Shown: in pieces, positions 1 through 6,986 of the stretch
Position numbering within the stretch: position 1 is the first letter of the stretch
Layout of the letters: the number at the start of each line of letters is the position of its first letter
Assembly: GCA_946615785.1 (NCBI GenBank)
Contig: CAMOIA010000059.1
Location: forward strand, 1-8,215
Direction: 5' to 3'
Length of the DNA: 8,215 nt
Origin: an uncultured Clostridia bacterium
GTDB lineage: Bacteria; Bacillota; Clostridia; Christensenellales; Aristaeellaceae
Position numbers and translations under genes: made by a program
The notes under the pieces: generated by a model
What the model was told of the DNA's origin: nothing
Databases searched by the model: none
The model's input: only the letters and a program-made list of their open reading frames with translations

Positions 1-599
1 GTCCCAAGATCCTTCTGCAGCATCAGAAGAAGCAGACAGAGCACGGAAAACGCGGCGGCCAGCACGCGCTTGCGCTCGGATAAAAGATAGGACAGCACCA
101 GCAGCAGAACCGGCTTCACCGCCTCCGAGGGCTGGAAAGACACGCCTCCGATGAAGACCCAGTTCCTGGCCCCGTTGATTTCCCTGCCGAGCAGGAGGGG
201 CGCTGCCAAAAGAGCGAGCGAAAGGCACGTTAAGAGCACGGTCAGCACCGTGCGGCGCGGAAAACGGCTGACCGCGACGGCAAAAAAGCACAGCACCGTC
301 AGCCCGATCAGATAATGAAGGCCCTGCCTCAGTCCCCTTTCGGGATCGAAACGATACAGGATCAGAACGCTCAGGGCCGCAAGAAAATGCAAAAGCGTCA
401 TCACCGGCTTATCCAGCCCGAAACGGCGCGGAAGGAAAGACGAAAAAAACAGGATCAGGACAGGAATACCGCCTGCCAGCGCCAGCGCAACCAGATCCCA
501 GGACTTGAGAAAGAGCAGAAGAAAGGCCAGAAAATAAAAAAGCACGGAAAGCCGAACGGCAAGCGGAGAAGCCGTGCGTTCACGCTTTTTTCTTGCCAC
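1..599 (-). CDS. FtsW/RodA/SpoVE-family peptidoglycan glycosyltransferase (SEDS), 3' end missing
   Basis: This is a polytopic membrane protein of the SEDS family, which polymerises lipid II into glycan strands together with a class B penicillin-binding protein during division, elongation or sporulation. Only the first 199 codons are present; the frame is still open at the window edge, and family members are usually about 370-450 residues. The N-terminus is basic (MARKKRER), followed by hydrophobic segments at about residues 17-31, 35-54, 66-82, 95-110 and 117-136. The family signature INGARNWVFIGG...FQPSEAVKP lies at residues 141-163, then a further membrane segment and QKDLG at 195-199, where the conserved (P)DLG motif is expected. 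The start is GTG: the ATG codons just upstream (601-606) are in a frame that stops after seven codons or fewer, while this GTG follows a purine-rich ribosome site. It begins 3 bases after the FHA gene stops. Whether it is FtsW, RodA or SpoVE cannot be decided here. Confidence 0.93.
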   Translation of the reverse strand, partial: MARKKRERTASPLAVRLSVLFYFLAFLLLFLKSWDLVALALAGGIPVLILFFSSFLPRRFGLDKPVMTLLHFLAALSVLILYRFDPERGLRQGLHYLIGLTVLCFFAVAVSRFPRRTVLTVLLTCLSLALLAAPLLLGREINGARNWVFIGGVSFQPSEAVKPVLLLVLSYLLSERKRVLAAAFSVLCLLLLMLQKDLG

Positions 600-602
600 G
601 CA

Positions 603-1193
603 TCATACCCCCCTTCCATCCTCGTCAAACGGGGTGTTCTTTGCCTGGATCGCATCCGGATCGCCCTCGATATGGTCCACCGGCAGCGGCATGACCTCGA
701 TCCAGTCGCCGTCCATGCTTTCAGGCACGGCCGCCCGTCTTCCCTGCGGCACAGGCAGACCCGCGAGCAGGCGAAGGGACAAAACCGTGTTGCCGATCTG
801 CAGTTCGCTCCCGTTCAGGGCATAGGCGCTGCCCTCGATGGGCATCCCGTCAAGGCTGAGAAAACGGCCCCGTTCCGGAATGATGCGAATGCCTTTTCCA
901 TCCACAAAGGCGAAATGCGCTTCCACAGGCAAAAGGCCCTGTCCGCTCAGGCGCACATCTGCCTGCCGGGCCGTGCCGATCGTGCCCTCGCGCTGCAGAA
1001 GATACACCTGCCCGGAATCCAGATCCACCCATTTGCCCACATACCCGGCATCCGGCAGGCGTTTCATCTCCCGCCGGTACCTGGCCCGATCGCTCAAAAG
1101 CTCGAAAGCGACGCCAAGGAGGATCAAAAGCGCGAGCAGAACAAAAACATACCGCATGAAAAGCGCGAGGATTCCATAGGCTGCCGCTGCCAT
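603..1193 (-). CDS. Membrane-anchored FHA-domain protein, upstream partner of FtsW
   Basis: This is a 196-residue protein with one N-terminal membrane segment (about residues 8-32), a basic juxtamembrane stretch (RARYRREMKR, 36-45), then a forkhead-associated fold at about 53-145 on the presumed cytosolic side. The last 50 residues are acidic and proline-containing and look disordered. FHA domains bind phosphothreonine peptides, and FHA proteins next to FtsW/RodA and PBP genes are thought to link Ser/Thr kinase signalling to wall synthesis. The alignment is recognisable (REGTIGTARQADVRL at 68-82, His93, DGMPI at 115-119, ELQIGNTVLSLRL at 130-142). However, the usual Gly-Arg is Gly-Thr, the Ser-Arg before the histidine region is replaced, and the Asn-Gly is Asp-Gly, so phosphopeptide binding is doubtful. 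ATG is preceded by AAAGGAGG at 1200-1207, a strong site with 6-base spacing. The gene sits 28 bases after the MATE gene. Confidence 0.85.
   Translation of the reverse strand: MAAAAYGILALFMRYVFVLLALLILLGVAFELLSDRARYRREMKRLPDAGYVGKWVDLDSGQVYLLQREGTIGTARQADVRLSGQGLLPVEAHFAFVDGKGIRIIPERGRFLSLDGMPIEGSAYALNGSELQIGNTVLSLRLLAGLPVPQGRRAAVPESMDGDWIEVMPLPVDHIEGDPDAIQAKNTPFDEDGRGV
608..617 (-). promoter_or_regulatory. Ribosome binding site fixing the GTG start of the FtsW-like gene
   Basis: The minus strand reads GGAAGGGGGG and ends 8 bases before the GTG at 599-597. It lies inside the last codons of the FHA gene. It supports GTG over the two nearby ATG codons, which are in a different frame and quickly reach a stop. 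Confidence 0.6.
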
Positions 1194-1221
1194 GTGACGC
1201 CTCCTTTCCGCAAGGGGTTCT

Positions 1222-2634
1222 TTATGGCTTTGGTTCCGAGACGATGTTTCGAAGCCAGACGCCCTTTTTGATCAGAATAAACCCGAGAATGCATTTGACC
1301 AGGTCCAGCGCTTCGACGATGGCGAACACCAGGACCACAAACAGCCCGGCGTCCCGTATGATCAGCCGCGTGACCGGGATCTTGAACACCCACAGGTACA
1401 CGGAATCAAACAAAAAGGTGATGCCCGTGCGTCCGCCCGCCCGCAGCATGAAATAGGCCACATTGCAATAGGCGTACAGCGGGGAGCAGACTGCCGTCAC
1501 GCGCATGAAGCCGACGGCCAGATCGCGCACTTCGTCCGTTGTATTGTACAGCTGCGGGAAAAGCGGCGCGAGCAGAAAAAGCACGGCCCCGGCAGTCACG
1601 GCCATGGCCACCGAAAACGCGAGCAGTCTCTTTGACGTCACCTTGACGCGCTCGAATTCGCCCGCCCCAAGCTGCTGGCCGACGAGGATGGAAACCGCCG
1701 TGCCCATGGAGATCCACAGGATATTGAACAGGTTTGAGATCGTGGTGGCCACATTCATGCCCGCGACCACCGCAAGGCCCCTTGTGGAATAGCTCTGGGT
1801 GAGCGCCGCCTGCCCCGCGGACCAGAGCGTTTCGTTCAGAAGAAGCGGAAGGCCTTTGACGGCGATGGAAGCACAGAGCGCTTTGGGGATGGTGAAACGG
1901 CGGTACACGCCGCGGATAAAGGGCATTTTTTCAGGATGCCTGTGCGTCCAGATCACCACGATCGAAAGCTCCACCCAGCGGGAAATGACGGTCGCCAGCG
2001 CGGCGCCCTCCGTGCCCATTTTCGGCGCGCCGAAATTGCCGAAGATCAGAATATAATTGCCGATCAGATTCGTGAAGATTGCGGCGATGCCCGCCTTCAT
2101 GGGCAGAATGGTCTCGCCGCACTCACGCAATGTGCTCGCGTAAGTCTGCACGATGGCGAAGGGCAGAAGGCCAAAGAGCATCATGGACAGGTATTTCTGT
2201 CCCTCGACGGCGGTCAGGGCGATATCGCCCGTTTCACCGCCCTCGTGCAGATAGAGGGCGATCAGCTCCTTGCCAAAGCACAGAAAAACCGTAAGCCCGG
2301 CCGCGAACAGGCCAAAGGAAAGCAGCAATTTGAACCGGAAGGTATGCCGGATGCCTTCGTCGTCGCGCTTTCCAAAGAACTGCGCGGTAAAAATGCCCGC
2401 GCCGCCGACCCCGCCGAACAGGCAGAGGTTGAACACGAACAGGAGCTGGTTCACGATGGACACGCCGCTCATCTGCTCCGTGCCGACGGAGCCGACCATG
2501 ATATTGTCCAGCAGGTTCACAAACGTGCTCAGGCCGTTTTGCAGCATGATGGGCAGAACGACCGCGAACAGCGTGCGGTAAAACGCCGCGTCCCCGATAT
2601 ACTGATTCAGGTGTTTATGCTTTTGAAGATTCAT
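1222..2634 (-). CDS. MATE-family efflux transporter (multidrug/metabolite exporter)
   Basis: This is a 470-residue polytopic membrane protein of the MATE (NorM/DinF-like) class, which exports cationic drugs or metabolites in exchange for sodium or protons. The length fits the usual 440-470 residues and twelve helices. Typical features are the first-helix region LPIMLQNGLSTFVNLLDNIMVG at 27-48 followed by VGTEQMSGVSI, STLRECGETILPMKAG at 167-182, GNYILIFGNFGAPKMGTEGAALAT at 192-215, the second-half repeat SILVGQQLGAGEFERV at 315-330, and FMLRAGGRTGITFLFDS at 395-411. It resembles the common clostridial MATE paralogs rather than MurJ or Wzx flippases. The substrate cannot be predicted. Its ATG overlaps the stop of the phosphatase gene by 4 bases (ATGA). 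It has only a weak ribosome site (GGGATGATC), so translation is probably coupled to the upstream gene. Confidence 0.93.
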   Translation of the reverse strand: MNLQKHKHLNQYIGDAAFYRTLFAVVLPIMLQNGLSTFVNLLDNIMVGSVGTEQMSGVSIVNQLLFVFNLCLFGGVGGAGIFTAQFFGKRDDEGIRHTFRFKLLLSFGLFAAGLTVFLCFGKELIALYLHEGGETGDIALTAVEGQKYLSMMLFGLLPFAIVQTYASTLRECGETILPMKAGIAAIFTNLIGNYILIFGNFGAPKMGTEGAALATVISRWVELSIVVIWTHRHPEKMPFIRGVYRRFTIPKALCASIAVKGLPLLLNETLWSAGQAALTQSYSTRGLAVVAGMNVATTISNLFNILWISMGTAVSILVGQQLGAGEFERVKVTSKRLLAFSVAMAVTAGAVLFLLAPLFPQLYNTTDEVRDLAVGFMRVTAVCSPLYAYCNVAYFMLRAGGRTGITFLFDSVYLWVFKIPVTRLIIRDAGLFVVLVFAIVEALDLVKCILGFILIKKGVWLRNIVSEPKP

Positions 2635-3269
2635 AGATCATCCCGCGCCTGATGTCTTGCCAGGACCGCAACGTCTTCGACCGTATAGGCGATATCGTCC
2701 GCCGAAGACCATTCCTCTTTTTTGCCATATCCGTACGCCGCGCCGATGGTGCGCAGCCCGTTTCCGCGTCCCGCTTCAATATCGCAGGCGCAGTCGCCGA
2801 TCATGACGGCGCTCCCGGGGCGGTACTCCTGAAGAAGGTTCCTGAGCACCTCCGTCTTGTCAAGGCCCCGGATCCGCGCCTGCGCGCGCGTGAAATAATG
2901 CCCGATGCCCGTCAGAGCGAGCGAACGGTCCAGGTACTGCTGAAGCCCATTGGATACAATGCACAGTTTTCCTTCAGACGACAGGGCCTTCAGCATTTCC
3001 TCAATGCCGGGAAACAGGCGCTGCACGTCGTCCAGCACTTCCATTTCCGCCTTCGACCGCACCAGCAGGAATTCCTTCGCGATGCTTTCGGGCACGCCAA
3101 GAATGCCGATGCAGGCGTCATACGCAGGGCCGTTGCACAGCCGGATGGTTTCGTCGGCAGGGCACGGAAGGTGCATCCTTGAAAGCGCCAGCTTGATGCC
3201 CTGTACGCATACGTCCATACTGTCGGCCAGGGTGCCGTCCCAGTCAAAAAAAATAAAATGTTCCTTCAT
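2631..3269 (-). CDS. HAD-family hydrolase, phosphoglycolate phosphatase-like
   Basis: This is a 212-residue soluble haloacid-dehalogenase-type phosphatase and the first gene of the operon. All four catalytic motifs are intact: motif I FFDWDGTLADS with nucleophile Asp9 and acid/base Asp11; motif II IVSNG with Ser106; motif III Lys138; and motif IV GDCACD with Asp159 and Asp163 for magnesium binding. A helical C1-type cap lies between motifs I and II (about residues 18-85), and the C-terminal AGRGNGLRTIGAAYGYG is typical of the Gph/PGP subgroup. Such enzymes hydrolyse small phosphate esters such as 2-phosphoglycolate, sugar phosphates or nucleotides; the actual substrate is not readable from sequence. 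ATG is preceded by GGAGG about 5 bases upstream. The gene has its own promoter and overlaps the MATE start by 4 bases. A role in salvage or detoxification is more likely than a direct wall role, but this is inference. Confidence 0.93.
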   Translation of the reverse strand: MKEHFIFFDWDGTLADSMDVCVQGIKLALSRMHLPCPADETIRLCNGPAYDACIGILGVPESIAKEFLLVRSKAEMEVLDDVQRLFPGIEEMLKALSSEGKLCIVSNGLQQYLDRSLALTGIGHYFTRAQARIRGLDKTEVLRNLLQEYRPGSAVMIGDCACDIEAGRGNGLRTIGAAYGYGKKEEWSSADDIAYTVEDVAVLARHQARDDL

Positions 3270-3280
3270 CCAGCCTCCAA

Positions 3281-3300
3281 ACGCGGTGATGCCGCCGCGT
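3281..3300. repeat. Inverted repeat at the start of the phosphatase operon transcript
   Basis: ACGCGG at 3281-3286 is the exact reverse complement of CCGCGT at 3295-3300, with an 8-base loop. It lies between the predicted -10 box and the ribosome site of the HAD gene and straddles the predicted transcription start (about 3296). It could be a small operator or a 5' hairpin. At 6 bp in GC-rich DNA, chance is possible. Confidence 0.4.
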
Positions 3301-3302
3301 GG

Positions 3303-3331
3303 ACTATACCATATTTTGGCCCTGCATACAA
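3303..3331 (-). promoter_or_regulatory. Predicted sigma-A promoter of the HAD-MATE-FHA-FtsW operon
   Basis: On the minus strand the -35 box is TTGTAT (3331-3326), the spacer is exactly 17 bases, and the -10 box is TATAGT (3308-3303). Matches to the consensus are 4/6 and 5/6. The predicted start is near 3296, about 27 bases ahead of the phosphatase ATG. No other good promoter was seen in the short gaps between the downstream genes. Confidence 0.65.
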
Positions 3332-3337
3332 GGGGTT

Positions 3338-3376
3338 AAAAGCAGCCCCGTCCTTCCTTTGCAGGAAAGACGGGGC
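3338..3376 (-). terminator. Rho-independent terminator of the uracil permease gene
   Basis: GCCCCGTC and GACGGGGC form an 8-bp outer stem, continued by one mismatch and 5 more pairs around a 4-base loop (3345-3376). On the minus strand the hairpin is followed within two bases by four Ts (3341-3338). It starts 23 bases after the permease stop. The T tract ends only 6 bases before the -35 box of the next promoter, so leakage would feed the HAD operon. Confidence 0.8.
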
Positions 3377-3399
3377 CCAAGCAATGTGCAGTGCCGATG

Positions 3400-4794
3400 T
3401 TATGCCTTGCGATTGCCGCGGTTGAAGATCACGTTGATCAGAATGCCCAGGATCAATCCGGTAGCGATCGAGGAAACCGTCACCGCACCGAAATTCAGCG
3501 TGAGGCCGCCGATGCCGGGAACAAGGATCGCCGCCACCACAAACAGGTTGCGGTTGTCGCTCAGGTCCACCGGCTGGAGCATCTTGAGGCCGCTGACCGC
3601 GATGAAGCCGTACAGCGCGATGCACACGCCGCCGATAATGCAGGAAGGAATGGAATTGACGAAGCACACAAAGGGATCAAAGAACGACAGCACGATGCAG
3701 TACAGCGCCGCAATGGCGATGGTGCTGACGGAAGCGTTGCCGGTGATGGCCACGCATCCGACGGATTCGCCGTAGGTGGTATTGGGGCAGCCGCCGAAGA
3801 AGGAACCGATGATGGAGCCGGCGCCGTCGCCAACCAAAGTGCGGTCAAGACCGGGATCGGTGATCAGGTCGCGGTCGATGATGGTGGACAGGTTCTTATG
3901 GTCGGCAATATGTTCCGCCAGGGTGACGAACGCCACGGGCGCAAAGAGCACAAGCAGGCTGATGATGCCGGAGAGCACGGTGTAATTCTCGGGTACAACG
4001 CCGTCCGCGAAGGCGGACGCCGCCGGATGGCTCAGGCTGTTCACAGCTTCCGGATAGGCGCCGAACATGCCCAGGAACGTAAAGCGCGGCAAGGTGAAGA
4101 GCTGCATATTGTCAAACGCTTCGGTCTTGACCAGGTGCAGCACGCTGCTTTGATCCATCCCGAAGAGCAGGGTAATCACAAGGGCGATCACATACGCGCC
4201 CGCGATACCGATCACAAAGGGGATCAGCTTCATGCCCTTGCTGCCCTTGGTGCTGGCCCAGACGGTAATGACAAAAGCGATCACGCCGATCAGAATGGCC
4301 ACCAGGCTGTAGCCGTTGGGGTCGGCGGCGGTGTTGTTCAGGTTGTTGACGGCGCTTCCGCAAAGGGAAAGACCGATCAACGCCACCGTGGGGCCGATGA
4401 CGACCGGGGGCAGAAGCTTATTGACCCACGCGGAGCCGGTTTTTTTGATGATGAGCGCGATCACGATATAGACAAGCCCCGCGAACACGGCGCCCAGGAA
4501 AATGCCCAGGAACCCAAAGGCGACCGCCGCGGCCAGGGGGCTGATAAACGCAAAGGAACTGCCAAGGAACACAGGGCTCTTCCGCCTGGTCATGAACAGA
4601 TAAAACAGCGTGCCGAATCCAGCGCCGCACAGCGCCGCCGGCTGGCTCATGTAGGTACCGGTTCCGTCAACCAGGATGGGTACGAGCAGGGTCGCAGCCA
4701 TGATGGCAAGCAATTGCTGCAGCGCGTAGACGAGGTTCTTTTTCAGCGGCGGCTTGTCGCCAATGTTGTAGACAAGATGCGTGTTCTGAGACAT
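3400..4794 (-). CDS. uraA: Uracil/xanthine permease, NCS2 (nucleobase:cation symporter-2) family
   Basis: This is a 464-residue membrane symporter that imports uracil (or possibly xanthine) with protons. It opens with the family-typical YNIGDKPPLKKNLVYALQQLLAI and carries the half-helix motif GSSFAFISP at 78-86. It also has PPVVIGPTVALIGLSL at 129-144, TLAEHIADH at 291-299 and PNTTYGESVG at 337-346. Glu294 and Glu343 correspond to the two glutamates that bind the base and couple protons in E. coli UraA; by that criterion it fits a uracil transporter better than a xanthine one. The loop at about residues 212-270 is longer than in UraA (429 residues). The frame could extend 12 codons upstream to a TTG, but the AAGGAGGAGGAA site overlaps that extension and lies 5 bases from this ATG, so ATG at 4794 is chosen. 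It is a single-gene unit with its own promoter and terminator. No PyrR-type leader sequence was recognised. Confidence 0.93.
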   Translation of the reverse strand: MSQNTHLVYNIGDKPPLKKNLVYALQQLLAIMAATLLVPILVDGTGTYMSQPAALCGAGFGTLFYLFMTRRKSPVFLGSSFAFISPLAAAVAFGFLGIFLGAVFAGLVYIVIALIIKKTGSAWVNKLLPPVVIGPTVALIGLSLCGSAVNNLNNTAADPNGYSLVAILIGVIAFVITVWASTKGSKGMKLIPFVIGIAGAYVIALVITLLFGMDQSSVLHLVKTEAFDNMQLFTLPRFTFLGMFGAYPEAVNSLSHPAASAFADGVVPENYTVLSGIISLLVLFAPVAFVTLAEHIADHKNLSTIIDRDLITDPGLDRTLVGDGAGSIIGSFFGGCPNTTYGESVGCVAITGNASVSTIAIAALYCIVLSFFDPFVCFVNSIPSCIIGGVCIALYGFIAVSGLKMLQPVDLSDNRNLFVVAAILVPGIGGLTLNFGAVTVSSIATGLILGILINVIFNRGNRKA

Positions 4795-4799
4795 GAGAC

Positions 4800-4811
4800 T
4801 TCCTCCTCCTT
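4800..4811 (-). promoter_or_regulatory. Ribosome binding site deciding the permease start
   Basis: AAGGAGGAGGAA on the minus strand ends 5 bases before ATG 4794-4792. It rules against the upstream in-frame TTG at 4830, because the site would then lie inside the coding region. Confidence 0.75.
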
Positions 4812-4821
4812 CTTCGCTTTC

Positions 4822-4864
4822 GCTTTTCAAAAGCCTGATCCCCTTCGACCGCTGTATTCGGTCG
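4822..4864. repeat. Two inverted repeats in the permease leader
   Basis: CGACCG (4846-4851) pairs with CGGTCG (4859-4864) around a 7-base loop, right at the predicted transcription start. A second, 13-base near-perfect palindrome, GCTTTT-C-AAAAGC, lies at 4822-4834. Neither is followed by a T run in the transcript direction, so neither looks like an attenuator terminator. They could be operators or mRNA-stabilising hairpins, or chance. Confidence 0.4.
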
Positions 4865-4868
4865 CTGC

Positions 4869-4897
4869 ATTATAGCACTTTTTAACAGGGTTCACAA
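4869..4897 (-). promoter_or_regulatory. Predicted sigma-A promoter of the uracil permease gene
   Basis: The -35 box is TTGTGA (4897-4892), the spacer is 17 bases, and the -10 box is a perfect TATAAT (4874-4869) with an extended TGC directly in front. The predicted start is near 4862, giving a leader of about 68 bases. Confidence 0.75.
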
Positions 4898-4967
4898 TTT
4901 GAAATACGCCCGGATTTTTCCCATCCGCGACATGCCACGCTCAGATTCTCCGCTTCGCGGCGGCATG

Positions 4968-4993
4968 AAAAAGCGGAGGGATCATCCTCCGCT
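4968..4993 (-). terminator. Rho-independent terminator of the nucleotide-sugar dehydratase gene
   Basis: AGCGGAGG (minus strand, 4993-4986) pairs perfectly with CCTCCGCT (4979-4972) around a 6-base loop, followed directly by TTTT (4971-4968). It begins 2 bases after the stop codon. A third copy of the arm lies further downstream (4948-4955, see findings). Confidence 0.8.
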
Positions 4994-4995
4994 CG

Positions 4996-6963
4996 TCATG
5001 ATGAAAGCTGCGGCTTCATCACCTTTTTCATTTCTTCGGCCTCTTCCGCTTCGGCGTTCACTTCTTCCGGCGCATGATAGGTGGGTACGACCTGTTTGAG
5101 CGCTTCCCGCACCTTCGTATTGCTTTCTGTTTTGAGTGCTTCGCGCAGCACGTCGAGCTTTTTCCCGATCTCTTCCATCGAAAGGGGCCGGTCCTTCTCC
5201 ACGAAGATCAGGTCGTTCGTGGTCTTGCGCACGTTTTCGTTTTTGATCAGCAATTCTTCATACAGCTTCTCGCCGGGCCTGAGGCCGGTTTCGATAATGT
5301 CGATGTCCACATACGGCTCTTTCCCGGAAAGGCGGATCATGTTTTCCGCAAGGTCGAGGATCTTGACGGGCTTGCCCATGTCCAGCACGTACAGTTCGCC
5401 GTTTTTCGCCATCGCGCCGCTCGTCATCACCAGCTGGCTCGCTTCCGGAATGGTCATGAAATAGCGGATGATGCGTTTGTCCGTCAGCGTGACGGGGCCT
5501 CCGTTTGCGATCTGCTTTTTGAACAGCGGAATCACGCTGCCGTTGGACCCGAGCACGTTGCCAAAGCGCGTCGCGCTGAAGCTGGTGGTGCGGCCGGTGC
5601 GGCTCTGCACAATCATCTCGCACATCCGCTTGGTGGCGCCCATCACGTTCGTCGGGTTCACAGCCTTGTCCGTTGAAACCATGATAAACCGCTTCACGTT
5701 GTATTTTTCGCACACTTCGACGGTCGTAAGCGTGCCAAAGACGTTGTTCCTGACCGCCTCGCAGCAGTTGCGCTCCATCAGGGGCACATGCTTGTGCGCC
5801 GCCGCGTGCAAAACGATGTCCGGCGTGTGCCGCTGGAAAATGCGCTCCATCTCCCCCCGGTCGCACACGTTGGCAATTTCGACCCTCAGATTCAGCTTCG
5901 CGCCGTATTTGTATAAAAGCTCCTGCTGGATTTCATAGGCGCCGTTTTCGTAAATATCCAGGATCACCAGCCGGCTGGGTTCGAGCTTTGCAATCTGTCT
6001 TGCAAGCTCAGAACCGATGGAACCGCCGCCGCCGGTGATCAGAACGCTCTTGCCGCGGTACCATTCGGCCGTCTCCTCGCTGATCATGCTCACGGTCTTG
6101 CGGTAGAGAAGATCCTCGATCGAAAAATCGCGGAGTTCCCTCTGCCCGGACTCTTCGTTGCGCATGGTGGGATAATCGTAGATCTTAACCTTATAACCAA
6201 GGCCTTTATAAATGTTGTACAGTTCCTTCTTCCGTTCCAGGCTCACGTCCGGCAGGGCAAAAATGACCTCCTGCACCCGCCTTTGGCGCAGGTTGGCATT
6301 GGCGCCGAGCACTTCGATGCCGTGCACGTCCCGCCCGATCTTCTGTTCGCTCGTGTCCACAAAGCACACGGGCACATAGGTCGCGGCCGGGTTTGAAATC
6401 AGCTCCTGCGCGAGCATCGCACCCACGCTGCCGGCGCCGATGATGGCGACGCGGATCCTGTGATCGTCATGTTCGACCGCGGCAGGCTTGAAATCCGTGC
6501 CCGTCAGGTATTTGAGAAGGACAAGACAAAAACGCGCCGCACGGCTCCGGCTGTTGCGGTGCTGATAGATGAACTGGTAGATAAACCGCATGTTGATGGC
6601 GCCAAGCAGGTTCGCCATGATCAGCGCGATGGCCCGCATGGCCTGCATGTGCTTTGGCAGAAGGCGGATGGCAACGATAAAAAAGCCGCAGGCGATCGAA
6701 TCCGCAACCACAAGGAGCAGATATTCCTTCGTGCTCGCGTACCGCCAGATCTGCCGGTAGACCCGCAGGCCGAAACGCACCCCGAAAACGCACACAAAGC
6801 CCGCCAGGGCGTTCAAAAGGCTGTCCGAAAACTGCAGCCGGTCGATGGTATAGGGATACAGAATCAGTAAAACCGCGCAGGTGAAAAGATAAAACAGTCC
6901 GTCAATGAACATCAGCTTCCAGTTGACAGTGTTTTTCAGCCGATGCCTTGTCCCCTCGCTCAC
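4996..6963 (-). CDS. Membrane-bound nucleoside-diphosphate-sugar 4,6-dehydratase (WbpM/PglF/CapD type)
   Basis: This 655-residue enzyme of surface polysaccharide or glycoprotein sugar synthesis is probably a UDP-GlcNAc 4,6-dehydratase making a 4-keto-6-deoxy sugar. Four membrane segments lie at about residues 17-37, 48-66, 81-102 and 108-132. A first Rossmann domain carries IIGAGSVG at 174-181 (CoA-binding-like). The catalytic extended-SDR domain starts at about 304 with the NAD motif GGGGSIGSE (311-319), then AAAHKHVP (387-394), STDKAVNPTNVMGATK (430-445) and LRPGEKLYEE (561-570). Met441 stands where ordinary SDR enzymes have the catalytic tyrosine, with Lys445, the Ser/Thr-Met-Lys arrangement typical of WbpM and PglF. 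The C-terminal 25 residues are highly acidic and then basic. The start is GTG behind GGGGGAGG (6968-6975), with a rather short 4-base spacing. It stands alone between its own promoter and terminator, with no partner aminotransferase or glycosyltransferase in view, so its product is uncertain. Confidence 0.93.
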   Translation of the reverse strand: MSEGTRHRLKNTVNWKLMFIDGLFYLFTCAVLLILYPYTIDRLQFSDSLLNALAGFVCVFGVRFGLRVYRQIWRYASTKEYLLLVVADSIACGFFIVAIRLLPKHMQAMRAIALIMANLLGAINMRFIYQFIYQHRNSRSRAARFCLVLLKYLTGTDFKPAAVEHDDHRIRVAIIGAGSVGAMLAQELISNPAATYVPVCFVDTSEQKIGRDVHGIEVLGANANLRQRRVQEVIFALPDVSLERKKELYNIYKGLGYKVKIYDYPTMRNEESGQRELRDFSIEDLLYRKTVSMISEETAEWYRGKSVLITGGGGSIGSELARQIAKLEPSRLVILDIYENGAYEIQQELLYKYGAKLNLRVEIANVCDRGEMERIFQRHTPDIVLHAAAHKHVPLMERNCCEAVRNNVFGTLTTVEVCEKYNVKRFIMVSTDKAVNPTNVMGATKRMCEMIVQSRTGRTTSFSATRFGNVLGSNGSVIPLFKKQIANGGPVTLTDKRIIRYFMTIPEASQLVMTSGAMAKNGELYVLDMGKPVKILDLAENMIRLSGKEPYVDIDIIETGLRPGEKLYEELLIKNENVRKTTNDLIFVEKDRPLSMEEIGKKLDVLREALKTESNTKVREALKQVVPTYHAPEEVNAEAEEAEEMKKVMKPQLSS

Positions 6964-6986
6964 AGGACCTCCCCCTCACTTTGGCA

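Noticed and set aside
315..1271. A 318-codon plus-strand open frame across the FtsW and FHA genes.
   Set aside because: It is low-complexity and rich in Lys, Arg, Gln and His, spans two real genes on the other strand, and has no domain match that I recognise.
1222..2634. The MATE-type gene as a lipid II or polysaccharide flippase (MurJ/Wzx), given its FtsW neighbour.
   Set aside because: Its motifs (VGTEQMSG, SILVGQQLGAGE, LRAGGRTGITFLFDS) are those of ordinary MATE exporters, and it has about 12 helices and 470 residues.
1936..2652. A 238-codon plus-strand open frame opposite the MATE gene.
   Set aside because: Same antisense pattern: charged composition opposite a hydrophobic transporter, with no motif.
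4795..4868. A PyrR attenuator or other riboswitch in the permease leader.
   Set aside because: The leader is only about 68 bases, has no terminator-like hairpin with a T run, and no recognisable PyrR binding-loop consensus.
3391..4875. A 494-codon open frame on the plus strand running opposite the entire permease gene.
   Set aside because: It is rich in Asp, His, Arg, Gln and Gly with no recognisable domain, which is what the antisense of a hydrophobic, GC-rich gene gives. The minus strand encodes a clear NCS2 permease with promoter, ribosome site and terminator.
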